Shown here one piece after another: positions 41,967 through 50,384 of a DNA stretch of 64,000 nucleotides (position 1 is its first letter; the number at the start of each line of letters is the position of its first letter). This DNA is from Constrictibacter sp. MBR-5 (GTDB lineage Bacteria > Pseudomonadota > Alphaproteobacteria > JAJUGE01). The position numbers and the translations under genes are program-made. The notes below the pieces were generated by a model that saw nothing but the letters and a program-made list of their open reading frames with translations, was not told the DNA's origin and did not search any database. The stretch spans positions 766,253 through 830,252 of the forward strand of contig NZ_JBEPTK010000001.1 in the NCBI RefSeq assembly GCF_040549485.1. The letters run 5' to 3'.

Positions 41967-44606
41967 ATGTATGGGTCCCCTGCCCGATCACGGGTGACGG
42001 CCGTCCTCGGGCCGACCAATACCGGCAAGACCTACCTCGCCGTCGAGCGCATGCTGGGGCATCGCTCGGGCATGATCGGTTTCCCGCTGCGCCTGCTGGC
42101 GCGCGAGAATTACGACCGCATCGTCGCCGTGAAGGGTGCGGGCAAGGTCGCCCTCGTCACCGGCGAGGAGAAGATCGTCCCGCCGAACCCGTCCTGGTTC
42201 GTCTGCACCGTCGAATCCATGCCGCTCGACCGGCCGGTCGCCTTCCTGGCCGTGGACGAGATCCAGATGGCGGCCGACCCGGAGCGCGGGCACGTCTTCA
42301 CCGAGCGGCTGCTGCATGCGCGCGGCCTCGAGGAGACGATGTTCCTCGGCGCGGACACCGCCCGGCCGCTGATCCGGGCATTGGTGCCGGGCGTGGAGTT
42401 CATCGCCCGGCCGCGCTTCTCCAGCCTCACCTACACCGGCCCGCAGAAGGTCACGCGCCTGCCGCCGCGTTCGGCCGTCGTCGCCTTCTCGGTGGCCGAG
42501 GTCTATCGCATTGCCGAACTGGTGCGGCGCCAGCGCGGCGGCACCGCCGTCGTCCTGGGGGCGCTCAGCCCGCGGGCGCGCAACGCCCAGGTCGCGATGT
42601 ACCAGGAGGGCGAGGTCGACTATCTGGTCGCGACCGACGCGATCGGCATGGGCCTGAACATGGACGTGCGCCACGTCGCCTTCTCGGCCCTGCGCAAGTT
42701 CGACGGACGCAACCCCCGCCCCCTCACCTCCGGGGAGGTGGCGCAGATCGCCGGCCGCGCCGGCCGGCACATGAACGACGGCACCTTCGGCACGACGGCC
42801 GAGGTCCCTGGGATGGACCCCGAACTGGTGCAGTCGATCGAGGAACACAGTTTCGAACCCCTGCCCTCGCTGTTCTGGCGCAACGCCAGCCTGGATTTCT
42901 CCAGCCTGAAGGCACTCGCCAACAGCCTGGAGATCAGGCCGCCGCATCCCGGCCTGATCCGGGCCCGCGAGGGAGAGGACCAGGAGGTGCTGGCCACACT
43001 CTCCCGCGACGAGGAGATCGCCCGCGTCGCGACGACCCGCGACCGGATCGGCCTGCTCTGGGACGTCTGCCAAGTGCCGGACTTCCGCAAGACGCTCACC
43101 GACGGCCATGCCCGGCTGCTGGGCCAGATCTACAAGCATCTCGTTTCGCCCCAGGGGCGCCTGCCCGCCGATTTCGTCGCGGACCAGATCGAGCGGCTGG
43201 ACCGGACCGAGGGCGACATTGACGCCCTGATGGCGCGCATCGCCGCGACACGCACCTGGACCTACGTCTCGCACCGCGCCGGCTGGCTGGAGAATCCGGC
43301 CGAGTGGCAGGAGCGCAGCCGCGCCATCGAGGACCGGCTGTCGGACGCGCTGCACGAGCGGCTGACGCACCGTTTCGTCGACAAGCGTGCCGCGACGCTG
43401 GTGCGGCGCCTGCGCGACGGCGGCGAACTTCTGGGCGCGGTAACATTGGCGGGGACGGTTCTGGTGGAAGGCGAACAGGTGGGCTGCATGACGGGTTTCC
43501 GTTTCGAACCGGAGGCGGTGGGCGTCGGCGAGGATGCCAAGCCGCTGATGGCGGCCGCACAGCGCGTGCTCCGCGGCGACATCGGCGCACGCGTCGCGCG
43601 GTTCGCGGCGGTGCCGGATGCCGAACTCGGCCTGGACCCGGAAGGCCGCATCCTCTGGCAGGGCGCGCCGGTGGCACGCCTGCTGCCGGGCACGTCGCCG
43701 CTCTCGCCGCGGGTCGAGACCCTGCCCGAGGAACTGCTCGAGGCGCACCACCGCGAACAGATCCGCACGCGCTGCGAGGCATGGCTGAACGAGACGCTGC
43801 GGCGGCGCATCGGCGCCCTCCTGCACCTGCGCGACACGGTCGAGGGCGATTCCTCGGTCGGCGGCGCGGTGCGCGGCCTCGCCTTCCAACTCGGCGAGTG
43901 GCTGGGCGTCGTCCCGCGCGCCGCGGTGCGCGACCAGGTCGCGGCGCTGACGCCGGAAGAGCGAAAGCGGCTGGCCGCACTCGGCCTGCGGATCGGCATC
44001 GACTCGGTCTGGCTGCAGCCGCTGCTCAACCGCCGCGCCGCCCGTACACGCCTGCTGCTGTGGGCGATAGCCGCGGGCCGCGCGGCCGATCCGGCCCTGC
44101 CCGCCCCGCCCCCGGACAAGGCCGGCTGGATGGCGGTCGAGGACGACACGCTGCCGCCGCAGGCCTGGGCCGCTCTCGGCATGCGACGGGTCGGCAGCAT
44201 GGCCGTTCGGGTCGATCGGCTGGAGAGGCTCACCGCGATGCTGCGCGCCGCGGCACGTCAGGGACCGTTCGCCGCGACCGACGCGATGGCGGCGGCAATC
44301 GGCTGCCCGCTCGCCGCTCTCGAAGCGGCGTTGCCCGCCCTCGGCTACTCGGCGCGCACGCAGGAGGACGGCACCACCGTCCATGCGGCGGAGCGCACCG
44401 AGCGCAAGCGGCCGCCGCGGCGGCGCCGGAAGCCCCAAGAGACAGCGGCGGCTTCCACCGCACCTTCTGCCGAGACGCCCGCAGAAGAGCCCCCGGTGCG
44501 GGCCGCGAAGCCGAGGCCACCGCGGCCCGAACGGCCACACTCGGCGCGCCGCGACCCTGAAGACTCGCCCTTCGCCCGCCTGCGCGAACTCACCTTCCGC
44601 GAATAG
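41967..44606 (+). CDS. SUV3-like DExH RNA helicase
   Basis: An 879-residue superfamily 2 helicase. The Walker A is GPTNTGKT (15-22), motif II is DEIQ (97-100), and motif VI is QIAGRAGRHMNDG. The C-terminal half resembles the mitochondrial SUPV3L1/SUV3 helicases, and a basic Pro/Arg-rich tail follows (about 800-870). Such proteins act in RNA turnover, often with an exoribonuclease. The ATG at 41967 lacks a clear ribosome site; a GTG lies one codon upstream. It is convergent with the ABC1 kinase-like gene 9 bases downstream. Confidence 0.88.
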   Translation: MYGSPARSRVTAVLGPTNTGKTYLAVERMLGHRSGMIGFPLRLLARENYDRIVAVKGAGKVALVTGEEKIVPPNPSWFVCTVESMPLDRPVAFLAVDEIQMAADPERGHVFTERLLHARGLEETMFLGADTARPLIRALVPGVEFIARPRFSSLTYTGPQKVTRLPPRSAVVAFSVAEVYRIAELVRRQRGGTAVVLGALSPRARNAQVAMYQEGEVDYLVATDAIGMGLNMDVRHVAFSALRKFDGRNPRPLTSGEVAQIAGRAGRHMNDGTFGTTAEVPGMDPELVQSIEEHSFEPLPSLFWRNASLDFSSLKALANSLEIRPPHPGLIRAREGEDQEVLATLSRDEEIARVATTRDRIGLLWDVCQVPDFRKTLTDGHARLLGQIYKHLVSPQGRLPADFVADQIERLDRTEGDIDALMARIAATRTWTYVSHRAGWLENPAEWQERSRAIEDRLSDALHERLTHRFVDKRAATLVRRLRDGGELLGAVTLAGTVLVEGEQVGCMTGFRFEPEAVGVGEDAKPLMAAAQRVLRGDIGARVARFAAVPDAELGLDPEGRILWQGAPVARLLPGTSPLSPRVETLPEELLEAHHREQIRTRCEAWLNETLRRRIGALLHLRDTVEGDSSVGGAVRGLAFQLGEWLGVVPRAAVRDQVAALTPEERKRLAALGLRIGIDSVWLQPLLNRRAARTRLLLWAIAAGRAADPALPAPPPDKAGWMAVEDDTLPPQAWAALGMRRVGSMAVRVDRLERLTAMLRAAARQGPFAATDAMAAAIGCPLAALEAALPALGYSARTQEDGTTVHAAERTERKRPPRRRRKPQETAAASTAPSAETPAEEPPVRAAKPRPPRPERPHSARRDPEDSPFARLRELTFRE

Positions 44607-44615
44607 GCGCCCGCC

Positions 44616-45965
44616 TCACGACGGCAGCGGCAGGCCCTCGGCCTTCAGGGCGGCCGACTGGCGCTTCTTCAGCGCCTGCGCGTCAAAGTCCTTCGTCAGG
44701 TCGTGGAACAGCTCGTGCCAGTTCATCTCGGCCTGGAGGTGCATGAAGACCGACCCCAGGCCGATCGCGGCGCGGTCCATCAGCACGAACTCACGCGGCG
44801 GCTTCACGCCGCCCATGCGGCGAAGCTCCGCGTGGACCTTGTGCGCCACGCCGGCGCCGTACTCGATGCCGAATTCGCCGTCGGCGATGCTGCGGGCGCG
44901 CTTGTCCAGGATCGGGCCGTAGAGATAGCCGGCCCACTGGTTGAGCACGGCGATCATCTCTTTCGAGAGGTTGCTGAAGCCCCAGCTCTCGTAGGCGTGC
45001 ACCGCCAGCGCCTCGTCGCCCTCGTCGAGCGCCCGGTAGAGGTCGATGACGCCCTGGACGAAGGCCGGCGGAAAGACCCGGACGCAGCCGAAGTCGAGCA
45101 GGTTGACCGTGCCGTCCGGCCGGACGCTGTAGTTGCCGAGATGCGGGTCGCCGTGGATGACGCCGTAGCCGTAGAACGGCACGTACCAGGCGCGGAACAT
45201 GTTGTAGGCGATCCGGTTGCGCTGCTCGAGCGGCGCGTCCACCGACTGCATCAACGGCGCACCGTCGAGCCAGCTCATGGTCAGGAGCCGGTCCGTCGAG
45301 AGGTCGTCGTGCGGCTCCGGCACGTGCACGCCGGGCTCGTCGGTCAGCATGCGGCCATAGAGGCGCATGTGCCTGGCCTCGCGCCGGTAGTCGAGCTCCT
45401 CGCGCAGCCGGTCGGCGATCTCGGTGTGGATGTTCTCGGTCTGGATGGCGCGGTCGTAGCGCTGGTAGAGCGAGAAGATCAGCCGCAGCTGGCCGAGATC
45501 GGCCTCCACCGCGGAGGCCATGTCGGGATATTGCAGCTTGCAGGCGACGGTCTCTCCGTCGAGCGTCTTCGCCTTGTGCACCTGCCCGAGGGAGGCCGCA
45601 TGCGCCGCCTCGTGCGGAAACTCGCCGAAGCGCTGCAGCCAGTCCGGTCCCAGTTCGGCCGCCATGCGCCGGCGCACGAAGGGCCAGCCCATCGGCGGCG
45701 CGTCCGCCTGGAGCTGCTTCAGTTCGGCGGCATATTCGCGGGGAAGGACGTCGGGCAGCGTGGCGACGATCTGCGCCACCTTCATCAACGGGCCCTTCAG
45801 CCCGCCGAGGGCGACCGCCAGTTCGCTGGCGTTCCTGCCGCGGTCGCCTTCCCAGCCGAGACGCTGGCCGGCAAAGCGGGCGGCGATGCCGCCCATTGCC
45901 GTGCCGACCTTCGCATAACGCCGGACCCGTCCGGAGAAGCGGTTGGCTTCGGTGCCGTCCGCCAT
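44616..45965 (-). CDS. ABC1/UbiB (AarF) kinase-like protein
   Basis: A 449-residue atypical kinase-like protein. The Ala-rich loop is AAHAASLGQVHKA, the nucleotide-binding Lys is in ETVACKLQYP, the catalytic loop is VIHGDPHLGN and the metal Asp is in LLDFGCVR. The family KxGQ motif reads K62-V-A-Q65, with Ala in place of Gly. Relatives support ubiquinone synthesis or membrane lipid homeostasis. The ATG at 45965 is preceded by GGTGAGAGC. It follows the aldolase gene after a 67-base gap that contains a hairpin overlapping this ribosome site. Confidence 0.88.
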   Translation of the reverse strand: MADGTEANRFSGRVRRYAKVGTAMGGIAARFAGQRLGWEGDRGRNASELAVALGGLKGPLMKVAQIVATLPDVLPREYAAELKQLQADAPPMGWPFVRRRMAAELGPDWLQRFGEFPHEAAHAASLGQVHKAKTLDGETVACKLQYPDMASAVEADLGQLRLIFSLYQRYDRAIQTENIHTEIADRLREELDYRREARHMRLYGRMLTDEPGVHVPEPHDDLSTDRLLTMSWLDGAPLMQSVDAPLEQRNRIAYNMFRAWYVPFYGYGVIHGDPHLGNYSVRPDGTVNLLDFGCVRVFPPAFVQGVIDLYRALDEGDEALAVHAYESWGFSNLSKEMIAVLNQWAGYLYGPILDKRARSIADGEFGIEYGAGVAHKVHAELRRMGGVKPPREFVLMDRAAIGLGSVFMHLQAEMNWHELFHDLTKDFDAQALKKRQSAALKAEGLPLPS

Positions 45966-45970
45966 GCTCT

Positions 45971-46024
45971 CACCATCTGTTTCGGGAAGCGGGGCACCCG
46001 TCGGATGCCCCGCATCAGATGGTG
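45971..46024 (-). promoter_or_regulatory. Intergenic hairpin overlapping the ABC1-kinase ribosome site
   Basis: Outer arms CACCATCTG and CAGATGGTG (45971-45979 and 46016-46024) pair over 9 bases, and inner arms (45991-45996 and 46006-46011) over 6. In the reverse-strand mRNA the 3' arm ends in GGTG, which is part of the ribosome site of the kinase-like gene. It may attenuate or gate translation, or end the aldolase transcript. Confidence 0.6.
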
Positions 46025-46032
46025 TATCTGGG

Positions 46033-46962
46033 CTACTCCTGCCCTTTGTAAATCCGCACCAGGCGGTCGAGCATCGCCAGCGCTTCGTCGCGCGGGCGCT
46101 GGAAGGTGTTGCGGCCAATGATCGAGCCGTTGCCGCCGCCGTCGCGGATGGCGCGGGCGTCGTCGTAGACCGAGTCCTCGCCCTTCGCCGCACCGCCCGA
46201 GAACACCACCAGGCGCCGGCCGTTGAAGCAGGCCTGGACGACGTGCTTCACGCGCGCCGCCTGGGTCGAGACGTCGACCGGATGCTTGTCGTAGACCTTC
46301 TTGGCTTCGCCCTGTTCCATCTTGTCGGTGGAGAGCTTCACCTTGATGATGTGGGCGCCCATCAAAGCGGCCATGTGCGCCGCATAGGCCCCCACGTCGA
46401 TCGCGGTCTCGCCATCCTTCGACAGGCTGCCGCCGCGCGGATAGGACCAGACGACCGTCGCGAGGCCGACGGACTTCGCCTCGACGATCAGCTCGCGCAA
46501 CTCCTCCATCTGGTCGAATGCCATGTCGGAGCCGGGATAGATCGTGAAGCCGATCGCCGAGCAGCCGAGGCGCAGCGCGTCGTCGACGCTCGCCGTCACC
46601 GCCTGGTCCGGTGCTTCGCCGCCACGGGACAGCGAGTTCGAGCTGTTCATCTTCAGGATGAGCGGCACCTGCCCCGCGAAGGTGTCGGCCCCCGCCTCGA
46701 TCATGCCGAGCACCGACGCATAGGCGTTCAGGCCGGCGTCGAGCGCCATCTGAAAGTGATAGTGCGGGTCGTAGCCGGCCGGGTTCGGCGCAAAGCTGCG
46801 GGCCGGGCCGTGCTCGAAACCCTGGTCGACCGGCAGGATGATCATCTTGCCGGTGCCGCCGAGCTTGCCGGCCATCAGGATGCGGGCGAGGTTCGCCTTG
46901 GTGCCGGGATTGTCGCTTTCGTAGCAGGCGAGGATGTCCCTCACCTTGCGGCTGATCTTCAT
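46033..46962 (-). CDS. Class I fructose-bisphosphate aldolase, DhnA/archaeal type
   Basis: A 309-residue TIM-barrel aldolase of the FbaB/DhnA family. Visible features are ILPVDQGFEHGP near residue 45, YPRGG near 174, the Schiff-base lysine region HIIKVKLS (K207/K209) and the FSGGAAKGED phosphate-binding loop. It cleaves fructose 1,6-bisphosphate to triose phosphates in glycolysis and gluconeogenesis. It is probably the first gene of a short reverse unit with the ABC1 kinase-like gene. Confidence 0.92.
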   Translation of the reverse strand: MKISRKVRDILACYESDNPGTKANLARILMAGKLGGTGKMIILPVDQGFEHGPARSFAPNPAGYDPHYHFQMALDAGLNAYASVLGMIEAGADTFAGQVPLILKMNSSNSLSRGGEAPDQAVTASVDDALRLGCSAIGFTIYPGSDMAFDQMEELRELIVEAKSVGLATVVWSYPRGGSLSKDGETAIDVGAYAAHMAALMGAHIIKVKLSTDKMEQGEAKKVYDKHPVDVSTQAARVKHVVQACFNGRRLVVFSGGAAKGEDSVYDDARAIRDGGGNGSIIGRNTFQRPRDEALAMLDRLVRIYKGQE

Positions 46963-47074
46963 CGGTGCGTGCCCTCGACTGACGTTAAGCCGGACAGATA
47001 CGGTCTCGAAACGTTGCGGTTCCTAGCAAGCCGTGGCGGATCAGTCCACAACCACCCGCCGCTCTGCCTCCGTA

Positions 47075-47674
47075 TCAGCGGCCTTCCGTCTGCCAGGGGT
47101 CCCAGAGCTCGCCCTCTTCCTCCGCGCCGGCACCGCCGGCCCGGTCGAAGTCGAACCCGGCCTCGGCCCGGTAGAGCGCACCGCCGCGGCCGAGAAAGCT
47201 GGAATAGAGGGTGAAGCTGGCGACCGGGAACGGCGCCTCGCGAAAGCCCGCATGCTCGGCCAGGAACGACTGGACGCGCGCCGGCGGCGCGTCCTTCAGC
47301 CGGGCGAGCGTGACGTGCGGCAGGTATCGCCGCCCCTCCGGCGCCAGGCCCACACGCTGGAGCGCCATGTCGACCGAAGTGTGAAGCCGCTGCAGCGGCG
47401 CGCTCGGCGCGACGCCGGCCCAGATCATCCGCGGCCGCCGCCCCGTCTCGAAATGCCCGACGCCTTCGAGCGCCACGTCGAACGGCTCGGCCCGCACCCC
47501 GGCCAGCGCCTCGATCACGTCCTCGACGGTCGCGCCGTCGACCTCGCCGATGAAGCGTAGCGTCAGGTGCAGGTTCTCCTCAGCCACCCAGCGCGCACCG
47601 GGGACCCCGGCGGCCAGGGAGGCCAGCCGCTGCCGCGCGGTCTCCGGCAGGTCGATGGCGACGAACAGACGCAT
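47075..47674 (-). CDS. thpR: RNA 2',3'-cyclic phosphodiesterase
   Basis: A 199-residue 2H phosphoesterase. The two catalytic HxT motifs are present: H36 in HLTLRF and H120 in PHVTLAR. It opens with the typical MRLFVAIDLPE. It hydrolyses 2',3'-cyclic phosphate ends of RNA; the family also has RNA ligase activity in vitro. The ATG at 47674 was chosen by this conserved start. The acidic C-terminal tail is short and probably disordered. It lies 23 bases downstream of the FIST gene on the same strand. Confidence 0.9.
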   Translation of the reverse strand: MRLFVAIDLPETARQRLASLAAGVPGARWVAEENLHLTLRFIGEVDGATVEDVIEALAGVRAEPFDVALEGVGHFETGRRPRMIWAGVAPSAPLQRLHTSVDMALQRVGLAPEGRRYLPHVTLARLKDAPPARVQSFLAEHAGFREAPFPVASFTLYSSFLGRGGALYRAEAGFDFDRAGGAGAEEEGELWDPWQTEGR

Positions 47675-47697
47675 GGTCGGACCAAAACTGCGCAGGC

Positions 47698-48828
47698 TCA
47701 GACGAACAGCGCCAGCACCCCGGTATACCCGTAGAGCCGGTTGCGGGAGATTTCGCCGTTGGCGAAGAAACCGGCCAGCGGGAAGTCGCCGAGTTCCTCC
47801 GAAACGATGCCGAGTTCGCGCGAGCCCGCACCGAACATGTTCGGGCCGCGCGCCAGGCAGGACACGTAGATGCCGCCCTTCGGCGGCCCCTCCAGGCGCG
47901 AGCGCACGTCGCGCAGCATCCGGCGCAGGTCGCGCTCGGCACTGTCCGGGTCGCGTCGGCAGAAGATGACGCGCGCACCGGGATCGACGGCGGCGCCGAT
48001 CGCGATCGCCCCCGCCTCCGGATCGGCCCCCATCAGGTTGCGTACCAGATAGTCGCCGCCGTCGCTGCCCGGCACCGGCAGGGCGACGTGGATGGTGGCG
48101 ATGCTGCGCTTCAGCCCGCCGGCGTCGGAGACGCCCAGATCCTCCTTCAGCGCATCGAGGGCGAGGTCGCCGTCGAGCGTATGGATCACGTTGCGCTCCG
48201 ACCGCGTGACCGTGCGCGCCGGGCCGATCGGCGAGCAGCCCTGGCTGAGGCCGGCCGCCATCGGCAGGTCGGCCGCGAAGAGCACGCCCGACAGGCCGCG
48301 CTGGGCCACCGTGGTCGCCACCTGCGGCATCTGGCCGCGCGACGAGGTCAGCCCGCCGATCAGGTAGGCGCCGGTCCGATCGGCGGTGTCGCCGAGCAGT
48401 TCGACCAGCTCGGTGTTGCGCGGGTCGGCGTGGACGAGGCCGAGCGCCGGCTTGTGCTTCACGATCCACTGCGCGAGGTCGGCGGCGATCTCGTCGTCCT
48501 CGCCGCGCCGCTGCGGCAGCAGGCGGAAGCCGTCGGGCGGCAGGGCCGCGACCATGACCGAGGCGGCCGGCTCGTCGAAATATTCCCGGCCGGCGGCACA
48601 GATGCCGAGGCCGACCGTCCCGACCCAGTCGGCGATGCCCGTCTCCTGCCGCAGCAGGTCGAGGATGCGCTGCATGTCGTTGGCCAGGGCGTCGGTGACG
48701 TAGACGAATCCCAGATTGGCGTCGGCCGGCAGGCGGCCGAGATCGTCCAGACAGCGCCGGATCACGGGCTGCCATGCGGTTCCGGCGGCATGGCCGGCAC
48801 GGAAGGTGACGCTGGCATCGCTGGTCAT
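47698..48828 (-). CDS. FIST domain signal transduction protein
   Basis: A 376-residue stand-alone sensor protein with FIST N and FIST C domains. Typical segments are LGFVYVTDALANDMQRILD, YLIGGLTSSRGQMPQ, GCSPIGPARTVTRSERNVIHTLDG and the C-terminal DFPLAGFFANGEISRN. FIST proteins are thought to bind small ligands such as amino acids. No kinase or cyclase domain is attached. The ATG at 48828 has GAGGATCGAGCG before it and removes a short basic extension. It is located between the tesA-like and thpR genes. Confidence 0.9.
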   Translation of the reverse strand: MTSDASVTFRAGHAAGTAWQPVIRRCLDDLGRLPADANLGFVYVTDALANDMQRILDLLRQETGIADWVGTVGLGICAAGREYFDEPAASVMVAALPPDGFRLLPQRRGEDDEIAADLAQWIVKHKPALGLVHADPRNTELVELLGDTADRTGAYLIGGLTSSRGQMPQVATTVAQRGLSGVLFAADLPMAAGLSQGCSPIGPARTVTRSERNVIHTLDGDLALDALKEDLGVSDAGGLKRSIATIHVALPVPGSDGGDYLVRNLMGADPEAGAIAIGAAVDPGARVIFCRRDPDSAERDLRRMLRDVRSRLEGPPKGGIYVSCLARGPNMFGAGSRELGIVSEELGDFPLAGFFANGEISRNRLYGYTGVLALFV

Positions 48829-48892
48829 CGCTCGATCCTCTCGTCTGCGCCGGGGCGCCGGCACGGATCCGGACGCTCCCCTGGGCCGGCAG

Positions 48893-49555
48893 TCATCCTG
48901 CCGCGCCGTTCAGCAGCGACACGACGTGCGGCATCAGCCGTTCGACCATGATCTCGACCCCCTTGGCATTGGGATGAATGCCGTCGGCCTGATTGAGTGC
49001 CGGGTCGCGTGCCACGCCGTCCAGGAAGAACGGATAGAGCGGCACGTCGTGCTTCTCGGCGAGCCGCTTGTAGATGTCGGAGAAGGCACGGCCATAGTCG
49101 GCGCCCAGGTTGGGCGGGGCGTACATCCCCGTCAGGAGCACCTCGACCCCGGCCTGCTCCAGCTTCGTCAGCATGGCGTCCAGGTTGTTGTAGGCCTGCT
49201 CCGGCGGCAGGCCGCGCAGCGCGTCGTTGGCGCCCAGCGAGACCACCGCATGCGTCGGCTTCTCGGCCAGCAGCCAGTCGATCCGGGCGAGGCCGCCCGC
49301 GGTCGTGTCGCCCGATACGCCGCCGTCGATCACGTCCGGCGACAGGCCGCGCGTGCGCAGCCCGTCGCGCAGCTGCGCCACGAACCCTTCGGCCGGCGGC
49401 AGGCCGTATCCGGCCGTCAGGCTGTCGCCGAGCAGCAGCAGCTTCGGCGCCGTCGGCGCAGCCGACGCGACTTGGCTCCAGGCCAGGAGCGCGGCGAACG
49501 GCAGCAGCAGGGCGAGATTGAAAAGACCCCGCACCGGTCCATATGCCCGCCCCAT
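48893..49555 (-). CDS. tesA: Periplasmic SGNH arylesterase/lysophospholipase, TesA-like
   Basis: A 220-residue secreted lipase-like esterase. A signal peptide ends near residue 32 (ASA then APTAP). The GDSL block is LLGDSLTAGYG with nucleophile S45. GANDALRG gives the oxyanion Asn, and DGIHPN holds the catalytic Asp/His pair. TesA hydrolyses thioesters and lysophospholipids in the periplasm. As in E. coli, it is divergent from ybbA-ybbP. Its ATG (49555) lies upstream of the YbbA start, so the 5' ends are interlocked. Confidence 0.92.
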   Translation of the reverse strand: MGRAYGPVRGLFNLALLLPFAALLAWSQVASAAPTAPKLLLLGDSLTAGYGLPPAEGFVAQLRDGLRTRGLSPDVIDGGVSGDTTAGGLARIDWLLAEKPTHAVVSLGANDALRGLPPEQAYNNLDAMLTKLEQAGVEVLLTGMYAPPNLGADYGRAFSDIYKRLAEKHDVPLYPFFLDGVARDPALNQADGIHPNAKGVEIMVERLMPHVVSLLNGAAG

Positions 49556-49619
49556 GCGAACGAGCGACGAGAGCGGCGCCGACACGGCGCGAAACGCGGG
49601 TTCTGCCTCGAATACGGGC

Positions 49620-50378
49620 ATGCGGGGGACGACCTCCGGCGGCTTTGCGGGAACGCGGTCGGCGACGCAGCCCACCCCCCTGATCGACCTCGCCGACGTC
49701 CATTTGACATTGGAGAGCGGTGCCGGGCAGGTCAATATCCTGCGCGGCGTCGACCTTCGGGTCGAGGCGGGCGAGCGGGTGGCGGTCGTCGGTCCATCGG
49801 GTTCCGGCAAGTCGACAATGATGATGGTCGTGGCCGGCCTGGAGCGGGCGACATCGGGCCGCGTCGGGGTCGCCGGGCGCGAGCTCACCGGCATGTCCGA
49901 GGATGCTCTGGCCCGCTTCCGGCGCGACACCGTCGGCATCGTCTTCCAGTCCTTCCACCTCGTGCCGACGATGACGGCGATCGAGAACGTCGCCATCCCG
50001 CTCGAACTCGCCGGCCGGCGCGACGCCTTCGACCGGGCGCGCGCGCAGCTTGAAGCCGTCGGACTCGGCCACCGCGTGAAGCACTACCCGGGACAGCTTT
50101 CGGGCGGCGAACAGCAGCGCGTGGCGCTGGCCCGGGCCTTCGCGCCGGAACCCGCACTGCTCCTCGCCGACGAACCGACCGGCAACCTCGACGGCCGGAC
50201 CGGCGAGGCGGTGGTGGAACTGCTGTTCGACCTCTCGGCCCGGCGCGGCACGACCCTGCTGCTGATCACCCACGACGACGGGCTGGCGGGGCGCTGCGAC
50301 CGCATCGTGCGCATCGGCGACGGCCGCGTTCTCGTCGAGACGCCCGCGCTTCCGGAAACCGCTGCCGCGGGCGGCTGA
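49620..50378 (+). CDS. ybbA: ABC transporter ATP-binding protein, YbbA-like
   Basis: A LolD/MacB-class ATPase of 252 residues. Walker A is GPSGSGKST, the signature is LSGGEQQR, Walker B is LLLADEPTGNLD, and the switch His is in LLITHDD. It partners with the large FtsX-type permease that follows 6 bases later. The start is uncertain: an ATG at 49620 is used here, and another in frame at 49554 would overlap the tesA start codon on the other strand. The pair probably extracts hydrophobic compounds or lipoproteins. Confidence 0.9.
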   Translation: MRGTTSGGFAGTRSATQPTPLIDLADVHLTLESGAGQVNILRGVDLRVEAGERVAVVGPSGSGKSTMMMVVAGLERATSGRVGVAGRELTGMSEDALARFRRDTVGIVFQSFHLVPTMTAIENVAIPLELAGRRDAFDRARAQLEAVGLGHRVKHYPGQLSGGEQQRVALARAFAPEPALLLADEPTGNLDGRTGEAVVELLFDLSARRGTTLLLITHDDGLAGRCDRIVRIGDGRVLVETPALPETAAAGG

Positions 50379-50384
50379 CGCCCC

